Assembly (NCBI RefSeq): GCF_041321145.1
Contig: NZ_JBGGWA010000011.1
Location: 124,001 to 188,000, forward strand
Direction of reading: 5' to 3'
Source of the DNA: Paraburkholderia sp041321145
GTDB lineage: Bacteria; Pseudomonadota; Gammaproteobacteria; Burkholderiales; Burkholderiaceae
DNA: 64,000 nt
Below are positions 8,369 through 16,947 of the stretch, in pieces (the stretch's first letter is position 1; every line of letters begins with the position of its first letter). A program made the position numbers and the translations under genes. The notes below the pieces were generated by a model, which was not told the DNA's origin, made no database searches, and was given only the letters and a program-made list of their open reading frames with translations.

Positions 8369-9402
8369 TCGTCGTTCGCGTTGTGCAACGAGGCGATGTG
8401 GACGCGCTCATGCGGCTTGCGCAGGAGACCGGCCCTGGTCTCACCACCTTCAAGCCGGATCGCGATGCATTGGCGGCGCGCGTTGAACGTGCCCGCCGCA
8501 CGATGGAAGACAAAGCCGAGCCGCACGAAGCCGGTTACTTCTTCGTGATGGAAGACACCGACACCGGCGACGTGGCCGGCGTATGCGGAATCGAAACCGC
8601 GGTCGGTCTGCAGCAACCGTTCTACAACTATCGCGTGAGCACCGTGGTGCATGCGAGCCAGGACCTCGGTATCTGGACGCGTATGCGCGCGCTGAACATC
8701 TCGCATGACTTGACGGGCTACGCCGAAGTGTGTTCGCTGTTCCTGAGCCCGCGTTACCGCACGAGCGGCGTCGGCGGCTTGCTGTCGCGTTCGCGCTTTA
8801 TGTTCCTCGCGCAGTTTCGCGAGCGTTTTCCGCAGCGTTTGTGCGCGGAGTTGCGTGGCCATTTCGATGCGGAAGGCACCTCGCCATTCTGGCGCGCAGT
8901 GGGCTCGCATTTCTACCAGATCGATTTCAACGCGGCGGACTATCTGAGCTCGCACGGCCGCAAGGCGTTTCTCGCCGAGCTGATGCCGCGTTATCCGGTG
9001 TATGTGGAACTGTTGCCTGAAGAAGCGCAGGAATGCGTGGGCCTCACGCATAGCGACACGATTCCGGCGCGTCGCATGCTCGAATCGGAAGGGCTGCGTT
9101 ACGAGAATCACGTCGATATTTTCGACGCGGGCCCGGTGCTCGAATGCCATATCGCCGATTTGCGCACGGTGCGCGAAAGCGTCGTGGTGCAGGTCGAGAT
9201 CGCCGATGTGCCGGCGGGCGCGCCGCAGGATGCACCGCGCTCTCTGGTATCGAATACGTCGCTGGGCGATTTTCGGGTGGGCGCGGCAGCGGGTGTGCCG
9301 CAAGACGGCGTGTTCCGCATGAGCGCCGGCGAGGCCGCCGCACTCGACGTCAAGGCAGGCGACCCGGTGCGGGTGCTGCCGTTGAAACACAAACAAGGAT
9401 GA
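8365..9402 (+). CDS. aruG: Arginine N-succinyltransferase, beta subunit
   Basis: This 345-residue protein is the second AstA-family subunit, similar to aruF along its length but clearly diverged. It shares DLGIWTRMRALNISHDLTGY, LFLSPRYRTSGVGGLLSRSRFMF, SPFWRAVGSHFYQ and DIFDAGPVLE. The start overlaps the aruF stop (ATGA), so the two chains are probably made in equal amounts. The pair looks like an old tandem duplication within the operon. The stop codon lies 2 bp before the preferred astD start. Confidence 0.92.
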   Translation: MIVVRVVQRGDVDALMRLAQETGPGLTTFKPDRDALAARVERARRTMEDKAEPHEAGYFFVMEDTDTGDVAGVCGIETAVGLQQPFYNYRVSTVVHASQDLGIWTRMRALNISHDLTGYAEVCSLFLSPRYRTSGVGGLLSRSRFMFLAQFRERFPQRLCAELRGHFDAEGTSPFWRAVGSHFYQIDFNAADYLSSHGRKAFLAELMPRYPVYVELLPEEAQECVGLTHSDTIPARRMLESEGLRYENHVDIFDAGPVLECHIADLRTVRESVVVQVEIADVPAGAPQDAPRSLVSNTSLGDFRVGAAAGVPQDGVFRMSAGEAAALDVKAGDPVRVLPLKHKQG

Positions 9403-9404
9403 TC

Positions 9405-10868
9405 ATGAGCGAGCTTTTCATCGACGGCGAATGGGCCGCCGGCACAGGACCCGCATTCGCGTCGCGTAACCCGGGCACGGGCACGGCGGTTTGGGAAGGC
9501 AACAGCGCGTCAGCGGACGACGTCGATCGTGCGGTGCGCAGCGCACGCCGTGCGTTCGCGGCGTGGTCCGCGTTGAGCCTCGACGAACGTTGCGGCGTGG
9601 TGCGCCGCTTTGCCGCGCTCGTGACGGAACGCAAGGAAGCGCTCGCCGAAGCGATTGGCCGCGAGACCGGCAAGCCGCTGTGGGAAGCGCGCACTGAAGC
9701 GGCTTCGATGGCGGCGAAGGTCGAGATTTCAATTCAGGCCTACAACGAGCGCACCGGCGAAAAACGCTCGCCGATGGCGGACGGGACGGCTGTGTTGCGG
9801 CATCGTCCGCATGGTGTGGTGGCGGTGTTCGGGCCGTACAACTTCCCGGGACATTTGCCGAACGGGCATATCGTGCCGGCGCTGATCGCGGGTAACGCGG
9901 TTGTGTTCAAGCCGTCGGAACTTGCGCCGGGCGTGGCTGCTTTGACGGTGCAGATCTGGCGCGATGCAGGCCTGCCCGCGGGCGTGCTGAACCTCGTCCA
10001 AGGCGAGAAAGAGACGGGCATTGCGCTGGCAAACCATCGTCAGATCGACGGGTTGTTCTTTACAGGTAGTTCGGATACCGGAACATTGCTGCACAAGCAG
10101 TTCGGCGGTCGCCCGGAAATCGTGCTGGCGCTGGAAATGGGCGGCAACAACCCGCTCGTGATCGGGCCCGTGGCGGACGTCGATGCAGCCGTGCATCACA
10201 CGATCCAGTCGGCGTTTCTGTCGGCAGGGCAGCGCTGTACGTGCGCGCGTCGTATTTTCGTGCCGAACGACGCGTTCGGCGACCGCTTTGTAGAACGCCT
10301 GACCGAAGTGACTTCGCGCATCAGCGTCGGCGAATACAACGCCGATCCGCAACCGTTCATGGGCGCGGTGATTTCCGCGCGTGCGGCTTCGCGTCTGGTC
10401 GCGGCACAGGAACGTCTCTTGGCCGGCGGCGCGAAAACGCTGCTGAAGATGGCGCAGCGCGATCCGAAACTCGGCTTCGTTACGCCCGCTATTCTCGATG
10501 TGACAGCCGTGAATGACCTGCCGGACGAAGAGCATTTCGGACCGCTGGCGCAGATCATTCGCTACGGCAGCTTCGATGAAGCGATCGAACGCGCCAACGA
10601 CACCGAATTCGGCCTTTCCGCCGGCCTGCTCGCCGATGACGAAGCGCTGTGGACGCATTTCCAGCGCACCATCCGCGCGGGCATCGTCAACTGGAACCGG
10701 CCGACCAACGGTGCCTCGTCGGGGGCGCCGTTCGGCGGCCCGGGGCGTTCGGGCAACCACCGGCCGAGCGCGTACTACGCTGCCGACTATTGCGCGTATC
10801 CGATGGCTTCCGTCGAAAGCGCGCAACTGCAAATGCCCGCGAGCGTCTCGCCGGGTCTTCAATTCTAA
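9405..10868 (+). CDS. astD: Succinylglutamate-semialdehyde dehydrogenase
   Basis: This 487-residue NAD(P)-dependent aldehyde dehydrogenase catalyses AST step 4, oxidising N-succinylglutamate semialdehyde to N-succinylglutamate. Seen are the PYNFPGH motif (N146), the nucleotide-binding FTGSSDTG, the general base in LALEMGGNN (E244) and the nucleophile in SAGQRCTCARR (C278). The in-frame ATG at 9399 overlaps the aruG stop, but the ATG at 9405 has AAGGA five bases upstream and gives the expected family length. The gene is 9 bp before astB. Confidence 0.93.
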   Translation: MSELFIDGEWAAGTGPAFASRNPGTGTAVWEGNSASADDVDRAVRSARRAFAAWSALSLDERCGVVRRFAALVTERKEALAEAIGRETGKPLWEARTEAASMAAKVEISIQAYNERTGEKRSPMADGTAVLRHRPHGVVAVFGPYNFPGHLPNGHIVPALIAGNAVVFKPSELAPGVAALTVQIWRDAGLPAGVLNLVQGEKETGIALANHRQIDGLFFTGSSDTGTLLHKQFGGRPEIVLALEMGGNNPLVIGPVADVDAAVHHTIQSAFLSAGQRCTCARRIFVPNDAFGDRFVERLTEVTSRISVGEYNADPQPFMGAVISARAASRLVAAQERLLAGGAKTLLKMAQRDPKLGFVTPAILDVTAVNDLPDEEHFGPLAQIIRYGSFDEAIERANDTEFGLSAGLLADDEALWTHFQRTIRAGIVNWNRPTNGASSGAPFGGPGRSGNHRPSAYYAADYCAYPMASVESAQLQMPASVSPGLQF

Positions 10869-10877
10869 GGAACGACG

Positions 10878-12218
10878 ATGCAAGCCACTGAAGCCAATTT
10901 CGACGGCCTGGTCGGCCCGACCCACAACTATGCGGGGCTCTCGTTCGGCAACGTCGCGTCGCAGAACAACGAAAAGTCGGTTGCGAATCCGAAGGCGGCG
11001 GCCAAACAAGGCTTGCGCAAGATGAAGCAGTTGGCCGACCTCGGCTTTCATCAAGGCGTGTTGCCGCCGCAGGAACGTCCTTCGATGCGCCTGCTGCGCG
11101 AACTCGGCTTTTCCGGCGACGACGCAACCGTGATCGCCCGCGTGGCCAGGGACGCGCCCGAGTTGCTGGCGGCGGCGAGTTCGGCCTCGGCGATGTGGAC
11201 GGCGAATGCGGCGACCGTGAGCCCCTCGGCCGATACGCACGACGGCCGTGTGCATTTCACGCCGGCTAATCTGTGCAGCAAGCTGCATCGCGCGATCGAA
11301 CACGAATCCACGCGCCGCACGTTGCGCGCGATTTTCAGCGACGCCGATCGTTTCGCGGTGCATGAGGCGCTCCCCGGTACACCCGCGCTCGGCGATGAAG
11401 GCGCGGCGAACCACACGCGCTTTAGCGCGGAATACGGCACACGTGGCGTCGAATTCTTCGTGTATGGCCGCAGCGAATATCGTCGCGGACCGGAGCCGAA
11501 GCGTTTTCCGGCACGTCAGACGTTCGAGGCGAGCCGTGCGGTCGCGCATCGTCATGGTCTCGACGAAGCGGCCACGGTGTACGCGCAGCAGAACCCCGAC
11601 GTGATCGACGCCGGTGTGTTTCACAACGACGTAATCGCGGTCGGCAATCGCAACACGCTCTTCTGCCATCAACTCGCGTTTGTCGAACAGAACGCGGTGT
11701 ATGACGAATTGCGCACCAAACTCTCCGGGCTGAAGGCCGGGTTCAACGTGATCGAAGTGCCGGACGCGCAAGTGAGCGTATCCGATGCGGTCACGTCGTA
11801 TCTATTCAACAGCCAGTTGTTGACGCGTCCGGACGGCAAGCAGGTGCTGGTCGTGCCGCAGGAGTGCCGTGAGAACACGCGCGTGGCCGCCTACCTCGAC
11901 GATCTGACCTCGCACACCGGCCCGATCGACGACGTGCTCGTGTTCGATCTGCGCGAAAGCATGAAGAACGGCGGCGGTCCCGCCTGTTTGCGTCTGCGTG
12001 TGGTGCTGAACGATGCGGAGCGCACGGCGGTGACGCCTGGCGTGTGGATCAACGACAAGCTGTTCGGCCGCCTCGATACGTGGATCGAAAAGCACTACCG
12101 CGATCGTCTCGCACCGTCCGATCTGACCGATCCGCAATTGCTCGCCGAGTCGCGCACCGCGCTCGATGAGTTGACGCAGATTCTCGGCCTGGGTTCGCTG
12201 TATGACTTCCAGCGCTGA
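10878..12218 (+). CDS. astB: N-succinylarginine dihydrolase
   Basis: This 446-residue enzyme of the amidinotransferase (beta/alpha propeller) fold catalyses AST step 2, hydrolysing N2-succinylarginine to succinylornithine, CO2 and two ammonia. The family start FDGLVGPTHNYAGLS is present, with catalytic Glu in LGDEGAANH (E174), a His in VFHND (H249) and the nucleophile in NGGGPACLRLRV (C370), close to the E. coli AstB numbering. AAGGA precedes the ATG. Its 3' end overlaps the annotated astE start by 17 bp. Confidence 0.94.
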   Translation: MQATEANFDGLVGPTHNYAGLSFGNVASQNNEKSVANPKAAAKQGLRKMKQLADLGFHQGVLPPQERPSMRLLRELGFSGDDATVIARVARDAPELLAAASSASAMWTANAATVSPSADTHDGRVHFTPANLCSKLHRAIEHESTRRTLRAIFSDADRFAVHEALPGTPALGDEGAANHTRFSAEYGTRGVEFFVYGRSEYRRGPEPKRFPARQTFEASRAVAHRHGLDEAATVYAQQNPDVIDAGVFHNDVIAVGNRNTLFCHQLAFVEQNAVYDELRTKLSGLKAGFNVIEVPDAQVSVSDAVTSYLFNSQLLTRPDGKQVLVVPQECRENTRVAAYLDDLTSHTGPIDDVLVFDLRESMKNGGGPACLRLRVVLNDAERTAVTPGVWINDKLFGRLDTWIEKHYRDRLAPSDLTDPQLLAESRTALDELTQILGLGSLYDFQR

Positions 12219-13254
12219 GCACGGCATGCAGGTTTCGATGCTCGACGATTTCCTCGCCTACACGTTGGCTGGTAAGCGTCCAGGCGCGCTCGAAACGCAG
12301 GGCACGTGCGCCAACGGTGCGCGCTGGTCGTGGCTCGATGACGGGGTTCTGCAAATCGAGCCGGCTTCGCGCGGCAAGGGTATACGCAGCGTGCTCGCGT
12401 CTGCCGGCGTGCATGGCGACGAGACCGCGCCGATCGAACTGCTGTCGCATCTCGTGCGCGATATCGCACGAGGCCGCGCCGCGCTGACGTGCCGCCTGCT
12501 GGTGATTCTCGGCAACGTGGATGCAATGCGGGACGCGTGCCGCTATCGCGACGACGATCTGAACCGCCTCTTCAGCGGACGTCACACGCAGGTGCCGCAA
12601 AGCCGCGAAGCACCGCGCGCGGCAGCACTCGAACAGGCGGCGATACACTTCTTCGCCGCTGCATCGGACGAGCCCGGCGCGCGCTGGCATATCGACATGC
12701 ATACGGCGATCCGCGCTTCCGCGTTCGAACAGTTCGCGTTGCTGCCGCATACCGGCAGGCCGTTTTCGCGCGCGATGTTCGAATGGCTCGGCGAGGCTCA
12801 CATCAGTGCGGTGCTGTTGCATACCACCAAGGGCAACACCTATTCGCACTTCACCGCGCAGGCCTGCGGTGCCGAAGCGTGTACGCTCGAACTCGGCAAG
12901 GTGCGCCCCTTCGGCCGGAACGATCTGGCGCGGTTTGCGGGCGCTGATGAAGCGCTTCGTCATCTGCTTGCCGGAACGAATGGCAGCGTGCATTCAGCCA
13001 TGCCGCGCGCGTTCACGGTGATCGATCAGCTCACCAAGCAAAGCGAGGCCTTCGAGTTGCTGCTTGCCGCAGACGTGCCGAATTTCACGCCGTTCGTGAA
13101 GGACACCTTGCTCGCACGCGATGGCGACTATCGCTATACCGTGCGTCACGACGAAGAACGCATCGTGTTCCCTAACGCGACGGTCAAGCCGGGGTTGCGC
13201 GCCGGTTTGCTAGTGGTGGAGACCACCCAGGACACGCTGGCTGGACTCGTCTAG
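12202..13254 (+). CDS. astE: Succinylglutamate desuccinylase
   Basis: This 350-residue zinc-dependent M14-like deacylase catalyses AST step 5, splitting N-succinylglutamate into glutamate and succinate. Zinc ligands are visible in GVHGDETAP (H71, E74) and HIDMHTAI (H167); the catalytic Glu lies in CTLELGK (E230). The ATG at 12202 lies inside astB; an ATG at 12226, after the astB stop, is also possible and would remove eight non-conserved residues. It closes the catabolic operon; the next gene, aotJ, follows after 271 bp with its own ribosome binding site. Confidence 0.92.
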   Translation: MTSSAEHGMQVSMLDDFLAYTLAGKRPGALETQGTCANGARWSWLDDGVLQIEPASRGKGIRSVLASAGVHGDETAPIELLSHLVRDIARGRAALTCRLLVILGNVDAMRDACRYRDDDLNRLFSGRHTQVPQSREAPRAAALEQAAIHFFAAASDEPGARWHIDMHTAIRASAFEQFALLPHTGRPFSRAMFEWLGEAHISAVLLHTTKGNTYSHFTAQACGAEACTLELGKVRPFGRNDLARFAGADEALRHLLAGTNGSVHSAMPRAFTVIDQLTKQSEAFELLLAADVPNFTPFVKDTLLARDGDYRYTVRHDEERIVFPNATVKPGLRAGLLVVETTQDTLAGLV

Positions 13255-13290
13255 TTGCACGCGCAGCCTCACGTCTTTTCCGCCGCCACC

Positions 13291-13306
13291 TTGCCTGAAC
13301 GCGACA
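13291..13306 (-). promoter_or_regulatory. Exact ArgR half-site pattern downstream of astE
   Basis: Read on the minus strand, these bases match TGTCGC-N8-AA exactly, the half-site reported for Pseudomonas ArgR. It lies about 220 bp before aotJ. No second half-site at the usual spacing was seen, and a 16-base pattern with eight fixed positions can occur by chance, so this is weak evidence for separate arginine control of aotJ. Confidence 0.25.
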
Positions 13307-13525
13307 CAAATTTGCACGTTTTCCGTGCCTCGATTCGATGTCGCGTGGCAGGCGTTCTTTCCCCCACCCGCCAGGCGTGCTTTGCGAAGTCTGTACAATC
13401 GCGCCCTCGCGGCTGTTGCGCTGCATCACACCGGCCGCACGAGTTTGAATCGCATTTTTGGCGCGGCAATCATGCTTGCCCGGATTCGGCTCCGTCTTGT
13501 TCAATACCGTAGAGGAACACCCGTA

Positions 13526-14320
13526 ATGAAGATGAATTGGCGAAACATGGCTGCGCTCGCGCTGTTCGCGACGGCAACGGTAACCGCAGGCTCCGCGTCG
13601 GCGGCGGATATCAAGGAAGTGCGCTTCGGCGTCGAGGCATCGTACGCGCCGTTCGAATCGAAGTCGCCCTCGGGCGAGCTGCAAGGTTTCGATATCGACG
13701 TCGGCAATGCCGTGTGCGCAAAGCTGAAAGCGAAATGCGTGTGGGTCGAGAATTCGTTCGACGGCCTGATTCCGGCGTTGGAGGCGCGTAAGTTCAACGC
13801 GATCAACTCGGACATGACGATCACGGAACAGCGCCGCCAGGCCATCGACTTCACCGATCCGATCTACACGATCCCGAATCAGATGATCGCGAAGAAGGGC
13901 AGTGGTCTGCTGCCGACACCGGTCTCGCTAAAGGGTAAGCACGTTGGCGTGCTGCAAGGCACGATTCAGGAAGCGTACGCGAAGGCGCGCTGGGCGTCGG
14001 CGGGTGTCGACGTCGTGCCGTATCAGACGCAGGACCAGATCTACGCCGACCTCGCATCGGGCCGTCTTGACGCCGCGTTCCAGGACGCGGAAGCCGCTTC
14101 GAAGGGCTTTCTGAAGAAGCCGCAAGGCGCAGGCTTCGAATTCGCCGGCCCGGCCGTCACCGACGAAAAGCTGCTCGGCGCGGGCGTGGGCTACGGCGTC
14201 CGCAAGGGCGACAAGGCGTTGAAGGACGCGTTGAACCAGGCACTCAAGGACCTTAAGGCCGACGGCACGATCGACCGCTTCGCCGCGAAGTACTTCGACG
14301 TGAAGGTTGTGTTGAAGTAA
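13526..14320 (+). CDS. aotJ: Periplasmic arginine/ornithine-binding protein of the Aot transporter
   Basis: This 264-residue solute-binding protein has a classical signal peptide (about 1-26, cut after GSASA) and the polar amino acid-binding fold: VRFGVEASYAPFESKSPSGELQGFDIDVGNAVC, then SFDGLIPALEARKFNAINSDMTIT, which carry the usual ligand-binding Asp and Arg-type positions. It should deliver arginine or ornithine to AotQMP. AGAGGA precedes the ATG at 13526. Its gene is at the far end of the cluster, about 9 kb from the ATPase gene, instead of next to the permeases as in Pseudomonas aotJQMOP. A hairpin follows 25 bp after the stop. Confidence 0.9.
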   Translation: MKMNWRNMAALALFATATVTAGSASAADIKEVRFGVEASYAPFESKSPSGELQGFDIDVGNAVCAKLKAKCVWVENSFDGLIPALEARKFNAINSDMTITEQRRQAIDFTDPIYTIPNQMIAKKGSGLLPTPVSLKGKHVGVLQGTIQEAYAKARWASAGVDVVPYQTQDQIYADLASGRLDAAFQDAEAASKGFLKKPQGAGFEFAGPAVTDEKLLGAGVGYGVRKGDKALKDALNQALKDLKADGTIDRFAAKYFDVKVVLK

Positions 14321-14344
14321 GGCTAAACGGTGGTTGTCCGATGT

Positions 14345-14378
14345 ATGCAAACCGGCCGCTCGTGCGGCCGGTTTGCAT
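14345..14378 (+). terminator. Hairpin terminator after aotJ
   Basis: A 14-bp perfect stem (arms 14345-14358 and 14365-14378, core CAAACCGGCCG) with a six-base loop lies directly behind aotJ. It has no clear T-run afterwards, so termination may be inefficient. The position fits the end of the arginine cluster. Confidence 0.6.
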
Positions 14379-14385
14379 TGGAGCG

Positions 14386-14800
14386 TCACGCTGCACGGTC
14401 GAACGACGAGCGCGCCGCTGCGGGCCATCGCCCGGCACGCCAGGTGCACTTAGGGCGATTGATTAGAATCGCCCCGCCGCAGCGGACCGCCTGCATCTTC
14501 CGCCAGTCGGAAAGCGAACCGCTTTCAGGCGGATTGAGGATCTGGACGCCGGCGTTCGCGACGAGGACATCAAGCGCGCCAAACTGTGGGACCATCCGCT
14601 CGATGCCCTTGTTGACGACGTACTCGTTCGTGACGTCCATCGCCATGCAGACGGTCGCGCCGCCGCTTTTTCGGATTTGTTGTACAACTTCTTTGACTCC
14701 CTGCCGGTTGAGGTCGCGACATCGACAGTCGCCAGGACGCTTGCTCAGCGCCAGCGCAATCTGTTTGCCAATGACGCCATGAATCACTTGGACATACTTG
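14386..14800 (-). pseudogene. Decayed 3-hydroxybutyrate dehydrogenase (SDR) remnant
   Basis: The minus strand encodes a recognisable short-chain dehydrogenase stretch: IGKQIALALSK, then a scrambled patch, then VVQQIRKSGG, MDVTNEYVV, FGALDVLVANAGVQI and SDWRKM. This matches 3-hydroxybutyrate dehydrogenase, whose usual N-terminal VTGAASGIG is corrupted here (VIHGVIGKQ), whose residues 20-30 appear frame-shifted, and whose catalytic Ser-Tyr-Lys half is missing after SDWRKM. The adc gene directly upstream is the partner this enzyme commonly has in Burkholderia. The gene is clearly dead; the exact limits are approximate. Confidence 0.75.
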
Positions 14801-14808
14801 ATTAAGTT

Positions 14809-15609
14809 TCAAAAAAAACTCAATGAAGAGGCGCGCACCCGGCGGGTGCTGGGCGCAGCAGCGATCTGCGGGTGGTCCAGATAGTCGAACACTCTTTCGC
14901 CGGCATCGAGTGTGAGATCGGCAATCAGATGGCGGGCCTCGACGATTTCGAGTACCGGCAGATCGGCTACCGGCGCGAGCGCATGAGGTGACAATTGCAG
15001 TGACGACGGTCCGGTCCAGGCGCCTTTCAATTCGATATTTTCGAGGTGGTAGCGCACCAGTTCGCACACGCGCGGCTTGCCGTCCACATGCGGAAGCACT
15101 TTCAGCAGGAAGTTCGGCATTTTCAGCCGTTTGCGCTCGTTTCCGAGGTTGAGGGCGTGATGCTTGTAGCCCATGGTGGCGGTGGCGATGCGCACCGGGC
15201 CATAGTCGAGCGTGCCAACCAGCGTGTCGGTGTGAACGCCGAGCTCCGGTCGCGCGAGCTTCTTCGGAAAGCCCCACAGTTCGCGGCCGGCTGCGATCGG
15301 CGGATGATCGTCCACATACATGGCCAATGTGTAGCTGCCGGCCACGCCGTCGAACGTCACCGGGATGACCTGGCCGCTCTCGGTGTAGTCACCGAATCCC
15401 GTGGCATCCGGCGTGCGGATGAATTCGAAATGCACCAGTGGCTCGCGCACCTCGAGCGGTTCCGGCACGACCGCGCGCAGCCTGGCGGGATCCGTGCGAT
15501 AGGTGATGATCAGGACTTCCCGGTCGACGAAATGGTACGGGCCCGTTGGGAACGCAGGGCTCGTGAGCGGCATGGAAAACGCAGTGGGCAAGACGGAATT
15601 TATTTTCAT
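14809..15609 (-). CDS. adc: Acetoacetate decarboxylase, copy 1
   Basis: This 266-residue enzyme decarboxylates acetoacetate to acetone and CO2 through a lysine Schiff base. The active-site motif GRELWGFPKKLA is intact (K116, K117), as are the family blocks FIRTPDATGFGDYTESGQVIPV and YGPVRIATATMGYKH. The start at 15609 (MKINSVLP) is chosen by alignment with copy 2; the open frame runs further upstream without homology. The C-terminus carries about 20 extra residues after FDYL compared with copy 2, reading into the degenerate region before the dead dehydrogenase gene. Confidence 0.87.
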   Translation of the reverse strand: MKINSVLPTAFSMPLTSPAFPTGPYHFVDREVLIITYRTDPARLRAVVPEPLEVREPLVHFEFIRTPDATGFGDYTESGQVIPVTFDGVAGSYTLAMYVDDHPPIAAGRELWGFPKKLARPELGVHTDTLVGTLDYGPVRIATATMGYKHHALNLGNERKRLKMPNFLLKVLPHVDGKPRVCELVRYHLENIELKGAWTGPSSLQLSPHALAPVADLPVLEIVEARHLIADLTLDAGERVFDYLDHPQIAAAPSTRRVRASSLSFF

Positions 15610-15868
15610 GATGACGGATGCTCTCGGTGGTGGAAGTGAAGAGGGTTTCGTTATTCGATGGGATTTGTATTTTGTTATGTAATTCGTATAACGAAGTAAG
15701 TGTGATGAAAGAAGGGCTGTAAGTTGGGAGACGTATCTCTGATAAGGGCTTGGATTCGGCCCTTGGCTGTGATGGATTGATTCTAGCGTGCGCCGTCTCA
15801 TCGATTATTCGCAATACCAGCATCAAATCCTTTCGATAATCGGCACGCGTTCTTAACTTAGCATCTCG

Positions 15869-15898
15869 AAATAAGAAACGGCCGCAAGCGGCCGTTTC
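15869..15898 (-). terminator. Rho-independent terminator after adc copy 2
   Basis: On the minus strand a 10-bp perfect stem (GAAACGGCCG / CGGCCGTTTC) with a four-base loop at 15875-15898 is followed by TTATTT. It lies about 40 bp behind the stop of the second adc gene. It therefore separates the two adc genes into different transcripts. Confidence 0.75.
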
Positions 15899-15937
15899 AA
15901 GATGATCGGCACGCGGTGGTGCCGAAAGCGTTGCTGC

Positions 15938-16681
15938 TTAGCGTGGCTGCAGATAATCGAAGACGACTTCGCCGAGTCCGAGCGTCAGATCAGCAATCAG
16001 ATGCCGTGCCTCGACGATTTCGAGCACCGGCAACTCTGCGACCGGCGCCAGCGCGTGCGGTGCCAGTTGGAGCGCGGCCGGGCCCGTCCATGCGCCTTTG
16101 AGGGTGATGTCCTGCAGGTAATAGCGCACCAGTTCGCAAACCCGCGGCGTGCCGTCCACGTGCGGAATCACCTTTAGCAAGAAGTTCGGCGTTTCCAGGC
16201 GTTTCTGCTGCTGCGCGAGATCCAGCTGCCGATGCTTGTAGCCCATCGTGCCGGTGGCAATGCGCACCGGGCCGTAATCGAGTGTGCCGACGAGTGTGTC
16301 GGTGTGGACTTCGAGTACGGGCTTGGCGAGCTTCTTCGGAAAGCCCCACAACTCGCGGCCGCCGGCGATGGGCGGGTGGTCGTCCAGATACATGGCCAAG
16401 GTGTAGCCGCCCGCGACGCCGTTGTACGACACCGGGATCACCTGGCCGCTTTCCGTGTAGTCGCCGAAACCGGTTGAATCCGGCATGCGAATGAATTCGT
16501 AGTGCACCAGCGGCTCGCCGATCTCGAGCGGCTCCGGCACGAGCGCGCGCAGTTTGTCCGGGTCGGTGCGGTAGGTAATGATCAGAAATTCCCGGTCGAT
16601 GAAACGATACGGGCCCATCGGAAACGCCGGGCTCGTGATCGGCATCGCGAAGGCATTTGACAACACGCTTTTGACATCCAT
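15938..16681 (-). CDS. adc: Acetoacetate decarboxylase, copy 2
   Basis: This 247-residue protein is closely similar to copy 1 along its whole length and has the same length as characterised acetoacetate decarboxylases. The Schiff-base motif GRELWGFPKKLA (K116, K117) is intact. The ATG at 16681 gives MDVKSVLSNAFAMPITSP. It has its own terminator, so it is a free-standing gene. Tandem duplication followed by loss of the accompanying dehydrogenase gene is the simplest history. Confidence 0.9.
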   Translation of the reverse strand: MDVKSVLSNAFAMPITSPAFPMGPYRFIDREFLIITYRTDPDKLRALVPEPLEIGEPLVHYEFIRMPDSTGFGDYTESGQVIPVSYNGVAGGYTLAMYLDDHPPIAGGRELWGFPKKLAKPVLEVHTDTLVGTLDYGPVRIATGTMGYKHRQLDLAQQQKRLETPNFLLKVIPHVDGTPRVCELVRYYLQDITLKGAWTGPAALQLAPHALAPVAELPVLEIVEARHLIADLTLGLGEVVFDYLQPR

Positions 16682-16947
16682 GTTTTTCCTTGGTGGTTAA
16701 AGGCGGTGGTGGAACGCTATTGCACTGCACAAGAGTATCGTCGATTCTTTTCCGGCCTTCAGCGAGACGGGCATCTCATTATTTCGAGATATTGCGGGGT
16801 TGACATGTCCGCGCGTAGCGGGCTGCGCTAAAATCGCCGGGCGCACCGCGGCGCCGCGGGTTCAGGGCCATGGATGTGCGCTATCGGTGCCGCAAAAAGC
16901 CAAATTACCGCAGGACGCGCCTGGGCGGCGCTTAGCAGGGGACCGGA

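Noticed and set aside
9729..11771. 680-codon minus-strand frame over astD-astB
   Set aside because: No recognisable domain and it mirrors two catalytically complete enzymes on the plus strand.
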